64,000 nucleotides of DNA from Macrostomum hystrix. Lineage: Eukaryota > Platyhelminthes > Macrostomidae. Shown here one piece after another: positions 29,873 through 42,143 of this stretch. The stretch is from contig CATNEN010000039.1 of the NCBI GenBank assembly GCA_950097015.1, forward strand, positions 2,495,001 to 2,559,000, written 5' to 3'. Under the pieces are notes generated by a model. That model saw nothing but the letters and a program-made list of their open reading frames with translations, did no database searches and had not been told where the DNA came from. A program made the translations under genes and the position numbers. Each line of letters starts with the position of its first letter. Position 1 is the first letter of the stretch.

Positions 29873-32800
29873 TCAAAATTGTTCCTCGGCGTCGCGAGTG
29901 CGAGAGCGTGCCAGCTCGGTGAATCTGGCGATCACGTGATCCAGGCTGTGCTCGCCGTGCACCTTGTTGTCGCGGGTGCGCACATTCACAGTGCCATTCT
30001 TCTGCTCCTCCACACCAATAACCAGAATGAAATTGTAGTGCGCCAGCTGAGCATTGCGGATCTTCTTGTTCAGTGTCTTGCCTGCGATAATTGTGCGAGA
30101 ACACAAGAAAGGGAAATTAATCTTAAAATTCTCTACCAGGAAAGTTATTCTAAAAATCCCTGCATGGAATGCTAATCAGAGAATAGACAACAGGGATTTT
30201 AATAAAGAAATAGCTACCCGGAAAGTTAATCTGAACAGTCCCTATCATTAATGGGAATTTAAATTTAGTCCCAGTTCCCAACCAAATGTGGAAGGGGAAG
30301 TCTATCTTAAAATCACAACTGAATAGGGGAAGTGAGTTCGTTGTAAAAAATCCCGCCCACTAAAGAAGAAATGTAAGAAAATCGGAAACGCTTGTCTTGA
30401 GGCTCACCGGAATCCAGGTCCATGTCCACCATGAAGCCGGCCTGCTTGATGCGGTCCCGCACGGCTGTAGCGTAATCATCGCAGGCGGACACCACCGGGA
30501 TGATGAAGGCTTGCAACGGGGACAGCCAGAACGGCCACTTGCCGGCGTAGTTCTCCGTCAGGATGGCGATCATGCGCTCCACGGATCCCAGGATTGCGCG
30601 GTGGATGATCACTGGGCGCGGCCGGGACTGGAGTAGGAGAGGGAAATATTAAACAATGGGATGGACTCATCTTCAAATGGTGATTGGACATAAAACTATG
30701 CTGTGACTTGGGAGAGTGCCTTGTAGGTGATGGGGTGTTGATAGAGAGGGAATATTGGCTGTATTGACACTGAAAGAGATAAATTGGGAGAGGGGATATT
30801 TTGAGGGAGGATATTTGGAGTGAAGATATGGGAGTGATCGAAAATACTGGATTTCGGATATAGGGGATATTGCTAAATGGGATTTAGGGAAGCTGGGTAT
30901 TTGGAGTGGGTTATTAGGTGAGAACACAAGAGCGGATATCAAGGCGACTCACAGCCTCGCTGTCGTCAGACTCGGACTGGAAGTGCAAGTCGAATCGCTG
31001 GGGCAGCTGGAAGTCCAGCTGGATGGTGGCACACTGGTGCCAACGCTTTAACGCGTCCTGAATGCCAATGTCGATCTTGGGTCCGTAGAAGGCGCCGTCG
31101 CCCGGGTTGAGCTTCCACTCGAGACCAGAGGTGTTGAGCGAGTCGGACAGCTGTTTCTCGGCCCGGTCCCACAGCTCAACCTCGCCAAGGAATTGCTCAG
31201 GCCGGGTGCTGAGCTCCAGCTTGAAGCTGAAGCCGAAGATGCCGTAGACGTGGCGCAGGAAGTCCAGGCAGGCGACAATCTCGTCGCGAATCTGATCCTC
31301 GCGGCAGAAGATGTGCGCGTCGTCCTGCTGGAAGCGGCGCACCCGGGTGAGGCCGCTGAGGGCGCCGGACAGCTCGTTGCGGTGCAGGACGCCGAAGTCC
31401 GCGTAGCTGAGAAGGACAAGCTCGATGGCTCGTTAAAAGGTACCCGAAAATCCCAAATCCTCATCCCTAAATCCTCACCGAATCGGCAGCTCTTTGTAGC
31501 TGCGCAACTCGCTGGCGAACATGACGCAATGGCCCGGACAGTTCATGGGCTTCAAGCCGTAGGTCTCCTTTTCGATTTCAATCTTGAACATGTTGTCAGA
31601 GTAGTGCTGCCAGTGACCCGAGGTCTCCCACAGTTTAGCATTGTAGATGTTTGGCGTGATGACCTCCGTGAATCCGCGCTTCCAGTACTCCTCTCGGATG
31701 AAGGCCACCAGAGTGTTGTAAATGTGGGCGCCGCGCGGGTAGAAGAAACACGAGCCAGGGCTCAGCTCGTTAAAGAAGAAGAGGCGTTGCTCCTTGCCAA
31801 GGCGCCTTCATTTAATCACAGGGGATGGATGTCTGTTATCAGCTGCTGATAGGAATCTACATAAATCTCACTGGTATCTGCTCAAGTCTCACTGGTATCT
31901 ACTTAAATCTCACTGGAATCTGCTCAATTCTCACTGGTATCTGCTCAATTCTCACTGGTATCTGCTCAATTCTCACTGGTATCTACTTAAATCTCATCGG
32001 TGACAGGAATCTACTTAAATCTCACTGGAATCTGCTTAAACCAATCTTACCTGTCTTACCAATCTTACTCAAATCACACTGGAATCTACTCAAATCTCAC
32101 TGGTATCTGCTCAATTCTCACTCGAATCTACTCAAATCTCACTGGATCTACTCAAATCTCACTGGAATCTACTTAAATCTCACTGGAATCTGCTCAATTC
32201 TCACTGGTATCTGCTCAATTCTCACTGGTATCTACTTAAATCTCATCGGTGACAGGAATCTACTTAAATCTCACTGGAATCTGCTTAAACCAATCTTACC
32301 TGTCTTACCAATCTTACTCAAATCACACTGGAATCTACTCAAATCTCACTGGTATCTGCTCAATTCTCACTCGAATCTACTCAAATCTCACTGGATCTAC
32401 TCAAATCTCACTGGAATCTACTCAAATCTCACTGGTATCTGCTCAATTCTCACTGGTATCTACTCAAGTCTCACTGGAATCTACTGAAGCCTCATCGGTG
32501 ACAGGAATCTACTTAAATCTCACTGGAATCTGCTTAAATCTCACTGGAATCTGCTTAAACCAATCTTGCCTGTGATCCCGCTTGGCGGCCTCCTCCTGAA
32601 TGGTCTTCCATTCCTTCAGCTGTTTGGGGTCGGGAAACGAGATGCCGTAGACGCGCTGCAGGCTCTCTGCGTCCGCCTGATTAAGGTTGGGGTTTGTGAA
32701 AGATCAGGGATTTTCAAGTTTAGGAAGCTTGGAAATGTGAAAGTTTGATTTTATAGCCTTTGTTGACGCGCAAAACTATGTTTTTTCGTTCAAATTTCTC

Positions 32801-35800
32801 ACCTTGCCCTCCCAGTAGGCCGAAGAGCTACGCGTAACCATCATAGCCTTGATGCGGCCAGTGTGTGGCACGTGCGGTCCGCGGCACAGGTCGATCAATG
32901 GGCCGCACTTGTACACAGTTGTAGTCGGCGTGTCAACCTTTGTATTAATAATCCGCTGCTTGAACTCGTTGTACTTAAACATCTCGAGCAGATCGGCCTT
33001 GCTCATCTCCAATCGCTCGAATGGCTGCTTATCCTTCACAATCTTCTTGCACAGGTTGTCAAGCGGCGGGAAGTCCTCCTGGGAAACGGTGCCATCGGCG
33101 ATGTGCATGTCGTAATAAAATCCATCGTCAACTGGCGGGCCGTAGCAGAGGCAGCCGCCAAATGTGCGCTCCATGGCCTCGCCGAGAACGTGCGCCGACG
33201 AGTGCCAGAACACGTAGCGGCCGTCCTCTGAGTCGAACTTGAGCACCTCCAGGATGCAGTCGCCTTCAAGGGGCCGCTCCAGATCCCAGAGAGTGCCATT
33301 GACCTTGGCAATCACGGCCGACTCGGCCAGGCCCTGGCTAATGGCCTTGGCGATGTGCATCGGCGACGTATCCCAGGAGACGCCCTCCTTCACCGAGCCG
33401 TCTGGCAGAGTAACGCGGATTGGCTCGCGCGGTTGCTTAGCAACAAAGTCCTCGTAGGCAGCTTTGCACCTGGCCCAGACCTTTTCGCGCTCGGCAATGT
33501 ACTCTGGCCAGGGGCTGAGCTCGGCCCGTGCGGTCGCGGCCTTCTCATCACCACCGGCTGCAGATTCCTTGCTCTTTTGCTGCGATGGGACAAAATGTAA
33601 GTTTACATAGTTAGGCTGCAGCACAGGATGTTATGCTATGCAATGACAACTAACAAAACATGATGTTTGACATCTTAATCTTATCTTTAAAAGTCACATT
33701 TGAAGAATGCAACATGGTTAATCAGCAAGCCATTTTATTTAGCAATGCAAATGTGAAGCTGAGATTGCTGGAGTTATTTTAAGTTTTATTTTGTTATAAT
33801 AAACAACAAAACATTACATTTTTAATGAATCCACCAAAAATACACAGCAGTAGGCAGATGAGTTCAGTTTGGCCAAAGGCAATAAGCTGACATGCCAAGT
33901 AGATAATAGCTAAATATATATTAAAAGGCTACTTAGTTCACATTGGTCACAAATGTTTCACAATATATAGTAAGATTGTATTAATACTGATATTGTCGAA
34001 CTAGTTATTATAAAACAGAGGCACTATATGTTGGTGCTAGCATCTGCTTTCTTATCATTGAACAAGCTTTTCTTTGATATATTGTATTCAAGTTTCATGA
34101 TTAACCTTTTATTATACTATCATATACAAAATTGTGACCTATAGAAATTGTTACAAACAGAAATAGCTAACAACATTATCTGATTGTGCCTTGGAGGTTG
34201 GCCCTCAATTTGGGCATAAGTTGTATGACAAGACCCCAAGCCTTCTCTCTGTGGCTACAACCCATGTGATATGGCTTCACTCTGGAATCAAGCTTATGGA
34301 CATTGGTGCATGAGGCAGACACATTAACCACTCTGCCACTGATGGCCTAATTCCATGTATTAAGGAAACATTAAATATTTGATAAATGTATTTTATATAT
34401 TTAGATAATACCTTGAAGGCAATGTAGCAAGCCTAATTATGCTTGTAGCAAGCCTTAATAAGTTATTATAATATAAATAATATAGAAACTAATTTGTGAT
34501 AAGACAAACAAATACAAAAATATCACTAGGCAGAGAAACCAGGCTTCATAAACTTTGGGTATCCTATAATCCTATAAAACACTTTAGGCATTCCAATCAA
34601 CTTCAAACTTCACCCACTGTCTTCTAGTGGGTAGTAGACTGACTAGAATACAGTTGATTGTCGACCCAATGTCTTTTGTAGCTTACCTAGTATTTAAAAA
34701 AATTAATATCTAAAGTAATAGGTGCTTATTTATGGTTACTTTTAATGAAAAAGAATAAATTTAAACTAGTACAACTTAACCTTAGTTTTTTTGCAAATGT
34801 TGCTTTGCAAATAAAAAAACTATTAATAATCACTAAAAAACTATTTAAGTTTCTTTTTTATTTGAAATATTAAAATATATGCATTTTCTTAGTTTGCACT
34901 TCATATGTTCTTATTCTCAATTTAAGACTGTCACTCCAAATAATAATTCTTTAATACAGCAACTATTTTTAACCCCTTTGTTAATGCAGAAAGTACTTTA
35001 AACTTTTATTACTAACAAATTAACTAAAATGTAAGCTTCATAGCAATACTTGTATTGTTGCTAAGTTTTGTAACACTTGTTCTATTCATATTAATTTCTA
35101 GGTATTCACCTACAAAAACCCTTGAGCCATTATGTAATAGATAGGATTGATATTCAATACTACAATAGGTCTTATATTAATTGTTCACACACAATTTAGC
35201 CTAGCAAGCTGCCCAAAAATCTTTTTTCTTTATGTTTCACTTGTCTGTTAGCTATTCTTGCATATTTGGGTACCCACAAAAGTCATTAGGCCCACACTAT
35301 AATTAATAGGATCAATCCTCATTAGGCCCCTATATCTCTATTAAAGATTAATCCTATTTATTATTCTACCATATTAAATTCACCACACCAAAACATGATT
35401 CCCCAGGTCCTACTCCATAGTCCGGATCATGTCGTTTATGCTGGAGATCTCCGGCGTAAATCTGGTTTGGGATCAGAGGCTGGCGTAAGTGCTTGGCATA
35501 AGTATAGGCCAAAATGTGCCTTGGCGTAAGTGCTTGGCGTAAGTACATGGCATAAATCAAGTGGGGTAAATGTTGGCACAAATGAGATCATTCACGATCA
35601 AATGTATCACTATAGAACATTACACATTTGTGTTAATTTGATGTTAAAGAGCAGCATGAAAACAAAGTTCATTAAAATATTGCAGTTCCTATAAATGAGA
35701 TAGCAGAATATCTATTGTAGGATAGCAAAAGTTTTTTTAGCTTCAAGATGCTTACTTTGATTCTTGATTCAGAATTTGCAACTTGTGAGATTTTTAAACA

Positions 35801-36872
35801 GTTGCAACTTCTGAATATAATTAATCACCAATTAATTGTGAATCATCTATTCTATTTGTCTATTGTTGCGGATTTACTTTTTATGGATTGTCGGGCAACA
35901 AAGTACATTGTCAGTAAAGTGGTCAACAAGCGGAGGTTTAAGACATCCTGCCGCTGCCCCTTCATCGGCGACCATCATTCTGCTGGAGCTGGACGGACGT
36001 GACCAATGAGAAGGGGCTTGCGAAATGACTTGAAAAACTAATTGTGTGCATGTGCTGGTTAGAGTGACAGAGACATCCATGTAATAGTCGAGGGCAGCAA
36101 GCAAGGAGGCTGATAAAGAGACATGGATTAACAAGAATTGTGAGGGACCTTTTTTGGGTGGCGTAAGTCAGAGGGACCTTTTTTTGGTTGGCATAAGTCT
36201 GGCGTAAGTGCCAAAAAATGTTGGATTTTTCCTCCAGTGTAAGTCCAGCATGATCTGGACTATGGGTCCTACTTAGTATGGTCATCCTATAATAAGGTAG
36301 CTACTCCATATAAAGTGGTTGGAGTTGGAAAAATGGGTTGTTCTTCTTATTTTAGCATACCAAAAACCAACATAGCCACAGATTTATGAACCAACAGAAA
36401 CTAGAACTATTTTTATGATTAAGGTTTAAGATAAGATTAAAGTTAAAGAAACCCGAGAAACCTGTGAATACATAGAGAAAGCACAGTACATATATTAAGT
36501 GAATATGCCATTATATTATTATAAATAGGCCTAGAATAATTGCTTAATTTACTTATAAATAAAACATTCTTTTGCTTTAGTTTGCATGTTTACTTTGTTA
36601 GCTAGCTAGGCCTACACATAACTAAAAACTAAAATATCCATCTTATATAGTTTGAGTAATCAATACATATCAAAGTTACACACCTGAGACATTTTGTTAA
36701 ATCTTTTCTTCCAACTGTGAAGATAAAATCTGTTTGTTGATCTAAAGTCGAAGAGTTGTGATTTATTGAAAAACAAATGTTTCCTTAAAGCAGAAAATCC
36801 ACGCCTAGTAGAGTGTCCACTAATTATTTTTAGTAGGGCCGGATATGTTAACAGACTGGAGGAATATACCAT
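29873..36872 (-). CDS. TARS1: threonyl-tRNA synthetase, possibly dual-targeted
   Basis: Attaches threonine to tRNA-Thr. Exons 36872-36684, 33579-32803, 32676-32570, 31805-31479, 31406-30953, 30627-30408 and 30081-29873, all phase-consistent. The product is 760 residues from the first ATG or 700 from the ATG at 36692. Domains in order: TGS ([14 protein letters not shown]), editing/SAD ([25 protein letters not shown]), catalytic core with zinc-binding Cys in PMNCPGHC, motif 2 ([21 protein letters not shown]), motif 3 ([10 protein letters not shown]) and the anticodon-binding domain ([14 protein letters not shown]). The first 60 residues are basic and hydroxylated with almost no acids, like a mitochondrial presequence; the internal ATG gives a cytosolic-type N terminus (MSQQKSKES). 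Exon 3 ends in a GC donor. Exon 1 is joined across 3.1 kb on phase and splice consensus alone and is the least certain part. Confidence 0.93.
31845..32565. repeat. degenerate 21-bp array with a 249-bp duplication in TARS intron 3
   Basis: Units of ctactcaaatctcactggaa vary in length. A block of about 249 bases starting near 31981 recurs at about 32230. Both blocks contain caatcttacctgtcttacc, which on the gene strand is a near copy of the exon 3 donor region. Confidence 0.92.
32568..32569 (-). other. GC splice donor of TARS intron 3
   Basis: On the minus strand exon 3 ends CACAG and is followed by GCAAGA. The conserved protein (AAKRDH then R-RLGKEQ) requires the junction here, with the acceptor at 31806-31807. 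No GT donor that keeps the frame is available at the exon edge. Confidence 0.85.
34180..34350 (-). mobile_element. SINE family B with tRNA-like head
   Basis: Contains tgccttggaggttggccctc and caagccttctctctgtggct. At its right end, on the minus strand, are box A-like cagtggcagagtggttaatg and box B-like aagcttgattcc, as in tRNA-Leu/Ser-type heads. This copy shows that family B is a tRNA-derived SINE. Confidence 0.7.
35416..36264. mobile_element. candidate non-autonomous element with inverted ends
   Basis: A 16-base motif, catagtccggatcatg (35416-35431), is inverted with one mismatch at 36249-36264. Just inside both ends are clusters of ggcgtaagt/ggcataagt. The interior has no transposase frame. 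The spacing of about 850 bases and subterminal repeats suggest a MITE-like DNA transposon in TARS intron 1. Confidence 0.5.
36690..36692 (-). other. alternative internal start codon of TARS
   Basis: This ATG is the second candidate initiator of the same exon, three codons before the donor. Starting here skips the presequence-like first 60 codons and gives MSQQKSKES, resembling cytosolic threonyl-tRNA synthetases. Confidence 0.55.
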
Positions 36873-37499
36873 AAAATTGCCCTAAAATGGAACTTTAAGT
36901 CTTGGGTCTTGACTAAATACACAAGAGCTAGACAGATATTTGAGATAATGCACAATCCGGGATCTAATTCTAGGTCTATTAAGATGTTTTATTGGACAGT
37001 GACAAGCGAAGAAAAAAGCAAAACTTTTGTTTAAATTACTTATTGAATTACTGAAATGAAAAATGTATAGATTTGTGACTCTTGCGAGGGCCTTTTTGTT
37101 TACTAAATAAGCTGATAGTATGTGCGGCGGCACGATAAATTGTACTGACGAAACTCTGTTTAAATTCGTCGCAATGCGTTCATTTATTTAAACAAAAAAT
37201 ATTCTTGACGTTCTGTGCTCACATACGCAAGAAATATACTTGCAAAATATTATTTGTTAATTGGATGAAAAATATAAATAAATAGGAGGTCTAATGGTCT
37301 CCAGAAAAAAAACATTTCGTTACTTCGGCGTGTTCTTAAGGGAGCTTGACAGCCAGATTTCTGTGGACTTATTTTTAGTTATAGCTTATAGATTTGCAGT
37401 TGGCCTATTTGTTTTCTGTTGGCAAATTAATTTGCTAAGAAATTGTCCGACTTTTACGCAGGCCAGCATTGCCAACGGTTGCGTCATTATTGTTGATTG

Positions 37500-39100
37500 A
37501 GCGGCAAGTAAGATGGCGACCTGCAAGGGACGACGGAGTGTGCAAGGCTCTGAACGACGATGGCAGGGCTTTAATGCCCGGTGCAAAGAGCTCCGCACCA
37601 GAGCTCGCCGAGCTCGTTAGGACTCGCGGTCAAGTGAAATGGACCAAACAACGTGTCGAGCACCATCCCTTCCGGCCCAAATTCGGTTCACTAACCTTCA
37701 ACACCGGCACCCTCAGCCATCCTTGGAGGCTGTAGGAGCTGACCCGGTTGGCAGCTGACCTGGGCATCTCTGTTCTGGCTGTCCAAGAGCATAGCAAGGA
37801 GCAATAATAAAAGCGCGGACCTGTGGGCCTCTGGTGGGCAATTCAACCGGGGCGTCGGCCGCGGCATCGGGTGTTAGCGACTCAATTCTGCTCTCGTCCG
37901 ACGCGTCCAAAGCATGCTGGATATCCGGTTCCCATCTAAGCGCCTTAGCTGGTCTTAGCTGAAGCCTTCCCCGCTCTGGGCTGACCTGAGAAATCCAGAG
38001 ACTCGGGCGGTTTACCTGACCAGACTCCACGCTGCGACTCCGACTTTATACTAATCTGCCGACTCGTTCACCATTTCTGTTCAAAACGCAGCGGCCGTCC
38101 TGCCAAGGCGGAGGGCAAATCAACCCAAGACGATGTGGGACAACACCTACATCGTCCGTGATATTTTCCCTGTTCTTCGAAATGATTGTGGATTGTGTTG
38201 CGCCACTCCAGCTTCAAGAGAACGACAGCTGCAAGCTGGTCCCACGCCGGATCTCCCGAGCCCTGCAGTTCCGCTGCCTGCTCTCACGTATGCTGACGAA
38301 CATCACGTGACCCAGCTGCTGCCCAACGCGCTCTTTCCCGGCTCTGTGAGGAGGGCGCCCGGGTAGGGCTTGTGAGAGATACAATTCAGACTATACTGAC
38401 AACAGTAGAAAAGCAAAGACTTGGCTGCAAAACTCTCTCAATAACACTAAAAAAGTATCACCATAAAAATGGCAAGCTTAAAAGAGACTTCTGTGCACAC
38501 TAAGAGTGGTGGGAGAGGACTGCGTGTGGCTATGGCTGACTGACGAAGGCAAACAAGCCAGAAACCGGTCTCGGTCTGCCAGCGCGAGGTTCGTCTACAG
38601 GGCTGATGGTCAAACGCGCGTAAGACAGAGGTACTGCACGTGTGCACTGATTCCGCCCATGCACTTGCGCTGCCGAATGGAAACGTCATCGCCGTGTGTG
38701 AGGACTTCCGGTACCTTGGATCACTAGCTATGAGCCCGGACTGATCCATCGTCTCTGACAGGAGAAATCAGGCCTGGCGCGCGGTGCACCTGCTCAGGAA
38801 CGTCTTCAACTCAGCTGCGAGGGTCGAGAGGGTAGAGAGAGAGGCCTCAACACTCTGATGACCGACACACGAGATCGAGCCCAACTGGTCCCCAGGCGTG
38901 CACTACCCCGAGAGGTTGCTGTCCAGAGACCTGATAGGCCGCGCCGGCGCCGCCAAATGCTGAGTCATGGCCGCGGGGACCATGTCACTTTGGCCCTGGT
39001 CCTTCTACACGAGCCGACGGAACGGAATGTATTGCGAGCGCGTGTGCGAAAGAGCTCATTAGCTGTTACGTGTCTCTATCTGACATCCAGGTAGAGTATT
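37500..39100 (+). pseudogene. non-LTR retrotransposon (LINE) remnant
   Basis: Around 37690-37800 the plus strand encodes LTFNTGTLSHPW and, after one stop, ELTRLAADLGISVLAVQEH, typical of the N-terminal apurinic endonuclease. At 38610-38830 it encodes KTEVLHVCTDSAHALALP and FRYLGSLAMSPD, then a stop and RRNQAWRAVHLLRNVFN, typical of the end of a LINE reverse transcriptase. Further degraded sequence continues to about 39060. The central reverse transcriptase is deleted and frames are broken. Confidence 0.75.
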
Positions 39101-40990
39101 CGATTCGGCATGCCATGAAAAGATTGTTATTTGCAACAAAGACGTTCAGTTCGAATATTGTTTATTAGAAAAGCATGATGTAGCAATGTACCAAAGAGTA
39201 CATCGAGGAAAAAAGTACATTCTTGTCGAAAAGGACAATGAGGAGTGGCTTTAGTATAAGGCAATTGCTATTAAATAAATACCAGTTCGCATGAACTTAA
39301 TCATGTTCAGTTTCTTTATGACCTCGCACTGTTCAGAAAGTGGATTGAAATCGGCCAATCGCATTGTATGCTATGGTGATCTATAGTCTGTTTGTTAGGG
39401 AGATGGCCTGCAAATACACAACATGCCGCAGATGCACCTGAGCATCCCGTAATCTGCAGTAGGGTCAGAAGTAGATTATCTATTATCTTCAATCATGTGT
39501 ACCAGACCTCTCAGCTCTCTCTCTATTTGTTGGATTTGGGATTGGTGAGCTGAGTATTTGGGGGGATGGTAGCGTAAGTTATGAGGGTGAGAATAGGTAT
39601 TTTCCACGCTGTTCGGGTTATACCGAAGGTAGCGCTAATGCCCGAGCGGCAAGACACTAGCTACTAACAATGGGAGAAGAATCGACTGCTGCTGGCACGA
39701 GGGCTAAGGTCACTGATCTGGGGCACAGTCCGTGGGGCGTATCAGGATGGATCGAAGTTGCCTGGTGAACGTCCTTCGCACTCTCACTTATACTTTCCTC
39801 TATGGGGTCCGGAATTAGTACAGTTTCATTAGGGGGATAAAGGCGGAGTTTTGTGACTTCAGGGGGGTATTTAGGGAACCTTAGGTGGACTTCAGATAGA
39901 CTTTTGACTTGGACTTTTAGATGGGATTTTAGGGCGGTATATTGGGGTTTCAAAGGGGTCATATAATAGGGTGGATTTGGGTGAAGAAGGCCGATGAGAG
40001 ATCAATGGGAGAGGATTGGGGAGATAAAGGGATCTATCTGTTTTTCTCCTATTAGGAAAATAACTAAGGAACTCGGTTTATTTAATAGCGAAACAGGGAA
40101 AGAGGTAGGAAGTGGAATCGGTTATATTTCGTTGTATCGAACGTAGAGCTAAACGTTGAGAACGTATAGAACGTAAAGCAGGTCAAACAGGTAAAGATCG
40201 CATTATATTCTTCTCTGTATATATATACCAAAATTGGGGTGGGTGCATGTCCCGCTTGAGTGCGCATACAACGAACAAAGAGCGCTGCGTGATGTTACGA
40301 CAAATAGCTAGCGAGTGAGAAATAGTGGCGGGAATTCAAAATGAAAAAGTTTCCTAATTATTCACTGCCACACAGGCTAACATGTTAATCAGAAACTCTA
40401 CAACTTAGCCACAAAGCGTCCTTTCCACTAAACACAAACACAAAATACCAAAAGTACAAGTCATGACAGACCCTACGAGTCAGTAAAAGTACAAGCCTTG
40501 AACCCGAACTACAATTAGTCATGAACCTAATTCTATGAAACAAATCAAACTACGCTTGTAGAATATGATTACGTCGACGTCTGGGCGCCTATGAAGACTG
40601 ATAATTTTCTATAGCCTTAATTAATCAATTGAAGCAATAAGTAGTCGATCTTAAAAAACTCAAACTCAGTTATGTACCGACAAGACTACTTTATAGGTTA
40701 AAAAGCATGAATTCTGAGCTGCCTAGTGTTACAGTATTATATAAATGTGTAGAAAACAGTACATCCCTGTACATTGCCCGTTATTGCCTGAGCACACAAT
40801 ATATACGATAGAAATCATATAAATATATACATATAGATGCATAAACAGTTTGCAACAGGATGTGAAAGACAAGTTTAGTGGTAAAACATTTTTGTAAGTT
40901 GTTTGTTTTAACTAAACTTAAAAGTTCCAATTGGAATAAAAAATTAAACCCACGCGAGCGGCGAACCAAAATCACAACTTTCGGAAAAAA
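39101..40990. other. intergenic region, no gene seen
   Basis: About 1.9 kb of AT-rich to neutral sequence between the LINE remnant and the array at 40995. Only short open frames without recognisable similarity. Confidence 0.4.
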
Positions 40991-40994
40991 GCAA

Positions 40995-41535
40995 ATAGGA
41001 AACAGGTTTGGAAAACAACCCACAGGTTTGGAAAACAACCCACAGGTTTGGAAAACAACCCACAGGTTTGGAAAACAACCCACAGGTTTGGAAAACAACC
41101 CACAGGTTTGGAAAACAACCCACAGGTTTGGAAAACAACCCACAGGTTTGGAAAACAACCCACATACCATGTAGGTTTGGGAAACAACCCACAGGTTTGG
41201 GAAACAACCCACAGGTTTGGGAAACAACCCACAGGTTTGGGAAACAACCCACAGGTTTGGGAAACAACCCACATACCATGTAGGTTTGGGAAACAACCCA
41301 CAGGTTTGGGAAACAACCCACAGGTTTGGGAAACAACCCACAGGTTTGGGAAACAACCCACAGGTTTGGGAAACAACCCACATACCATGTAGGTTTGGGA
41401 AACAACCCACAGGTTTGGAAAACAACCCACAGGTTTGGAAAACAACCCACAGGTTTGGGAAACAACCCACATACCATGTAGGTTTGGGAAACAACCCACA
41501 GGTTTGGGAAACAACCCACAGGTTTGGGAAACAAC
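40995..41535. repeat. 20-bp minisatellite with 29-bp variant
   Basis: The unit is ggtttggaaaacaacccaca or ggtttgggaaacaacccaca. A variant with an added cataccatgta recurs every four to eight units, giving a higher-order pattern. It lies downstream of the methyltransferase gene. Open frames of 90-390 codons on both strands are artefacts. Confidence 0.95.
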
Positions 41536-41539
41536 ACAC

Positions 41540-41830
41540 ACACTGTTTAGGCAGGGGAAACAACCCGTGCAGTGTGGTGAAACGACCCGTGCAGTGTGGT
41601 GAAACAACCCGTGCAGTGTGGTGAAACGACCCGTGCAGTGTGGTGAAACGACCCGTGCAGTGTGGTGAAACGACCCGTGCAGTGTGGTGAAACGACCCGT
41701 GCAGTGTGGTGAAACAACCCGTGCAGTGTGGTGAAACGACCCGTGCAGTGTGGTGAAACGACCCGTGCAGGGTGGTTAAACAACCTGTGCAGGCTGGTGA
41801 AACAAGCCGTGTAGGGTGGTGAAACAACCC
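41540..41830. repeat. 22-bp minisatellite, about 13 copies
   Basis: The unit is gtgcagtgtggtgaaacgac plus cc. It directly follows the 20-bp array and shares the aaacaaccc/aaacgaccc core with it, so the two arrays probably have a common origin. Confidence 0.93.
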
Positions 41831-42143
41831 ATAGACCATGTGGATTGTGGAAGAGCCTGTAGAAGAGTTTGTAGGAAACAAACCACAAAGCGGGTGGGTA
41901 AACACACATGGGGAAATCGCACATAGACCATGCGGAAATAGGAAACAGCCCAAAGCCTAAAGTCCGTGTCTGATTGGTAAACAGTAAACAAACTGCTTCA
42001 AATCAACAGGTCTTAAGCCTCAAGCTTAAGAAATACCCAAAATGATTTCTCAGACAAGCTAGCCCAAAGTACAAGTGCCATTACGAAGCAATTTCAAAGG
42101 TACAGACAAAGCTTGGCTAGAGAGAAGCGTGCTCGGCAAGTCA

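Larger units (their letters stand above)
33580..36683. other. TARS intron 1 (3.1 kb)
   Basis: AT-rich intron between the proposed two-start exon and the first conserved exon. It holds a SINE B copy (34180-34350) and a possible inverted-repeat element (35416-36264), with no convincing coding sequence. Confidence 0.5.

Noticed and set aside
37469-37735. Stand-alone 88-codon gene on the plus strand
   Set aside because: Its last part is the endonuclease start of a LINE and continues after a stop, so it belongs to the retrotransposon remnant.
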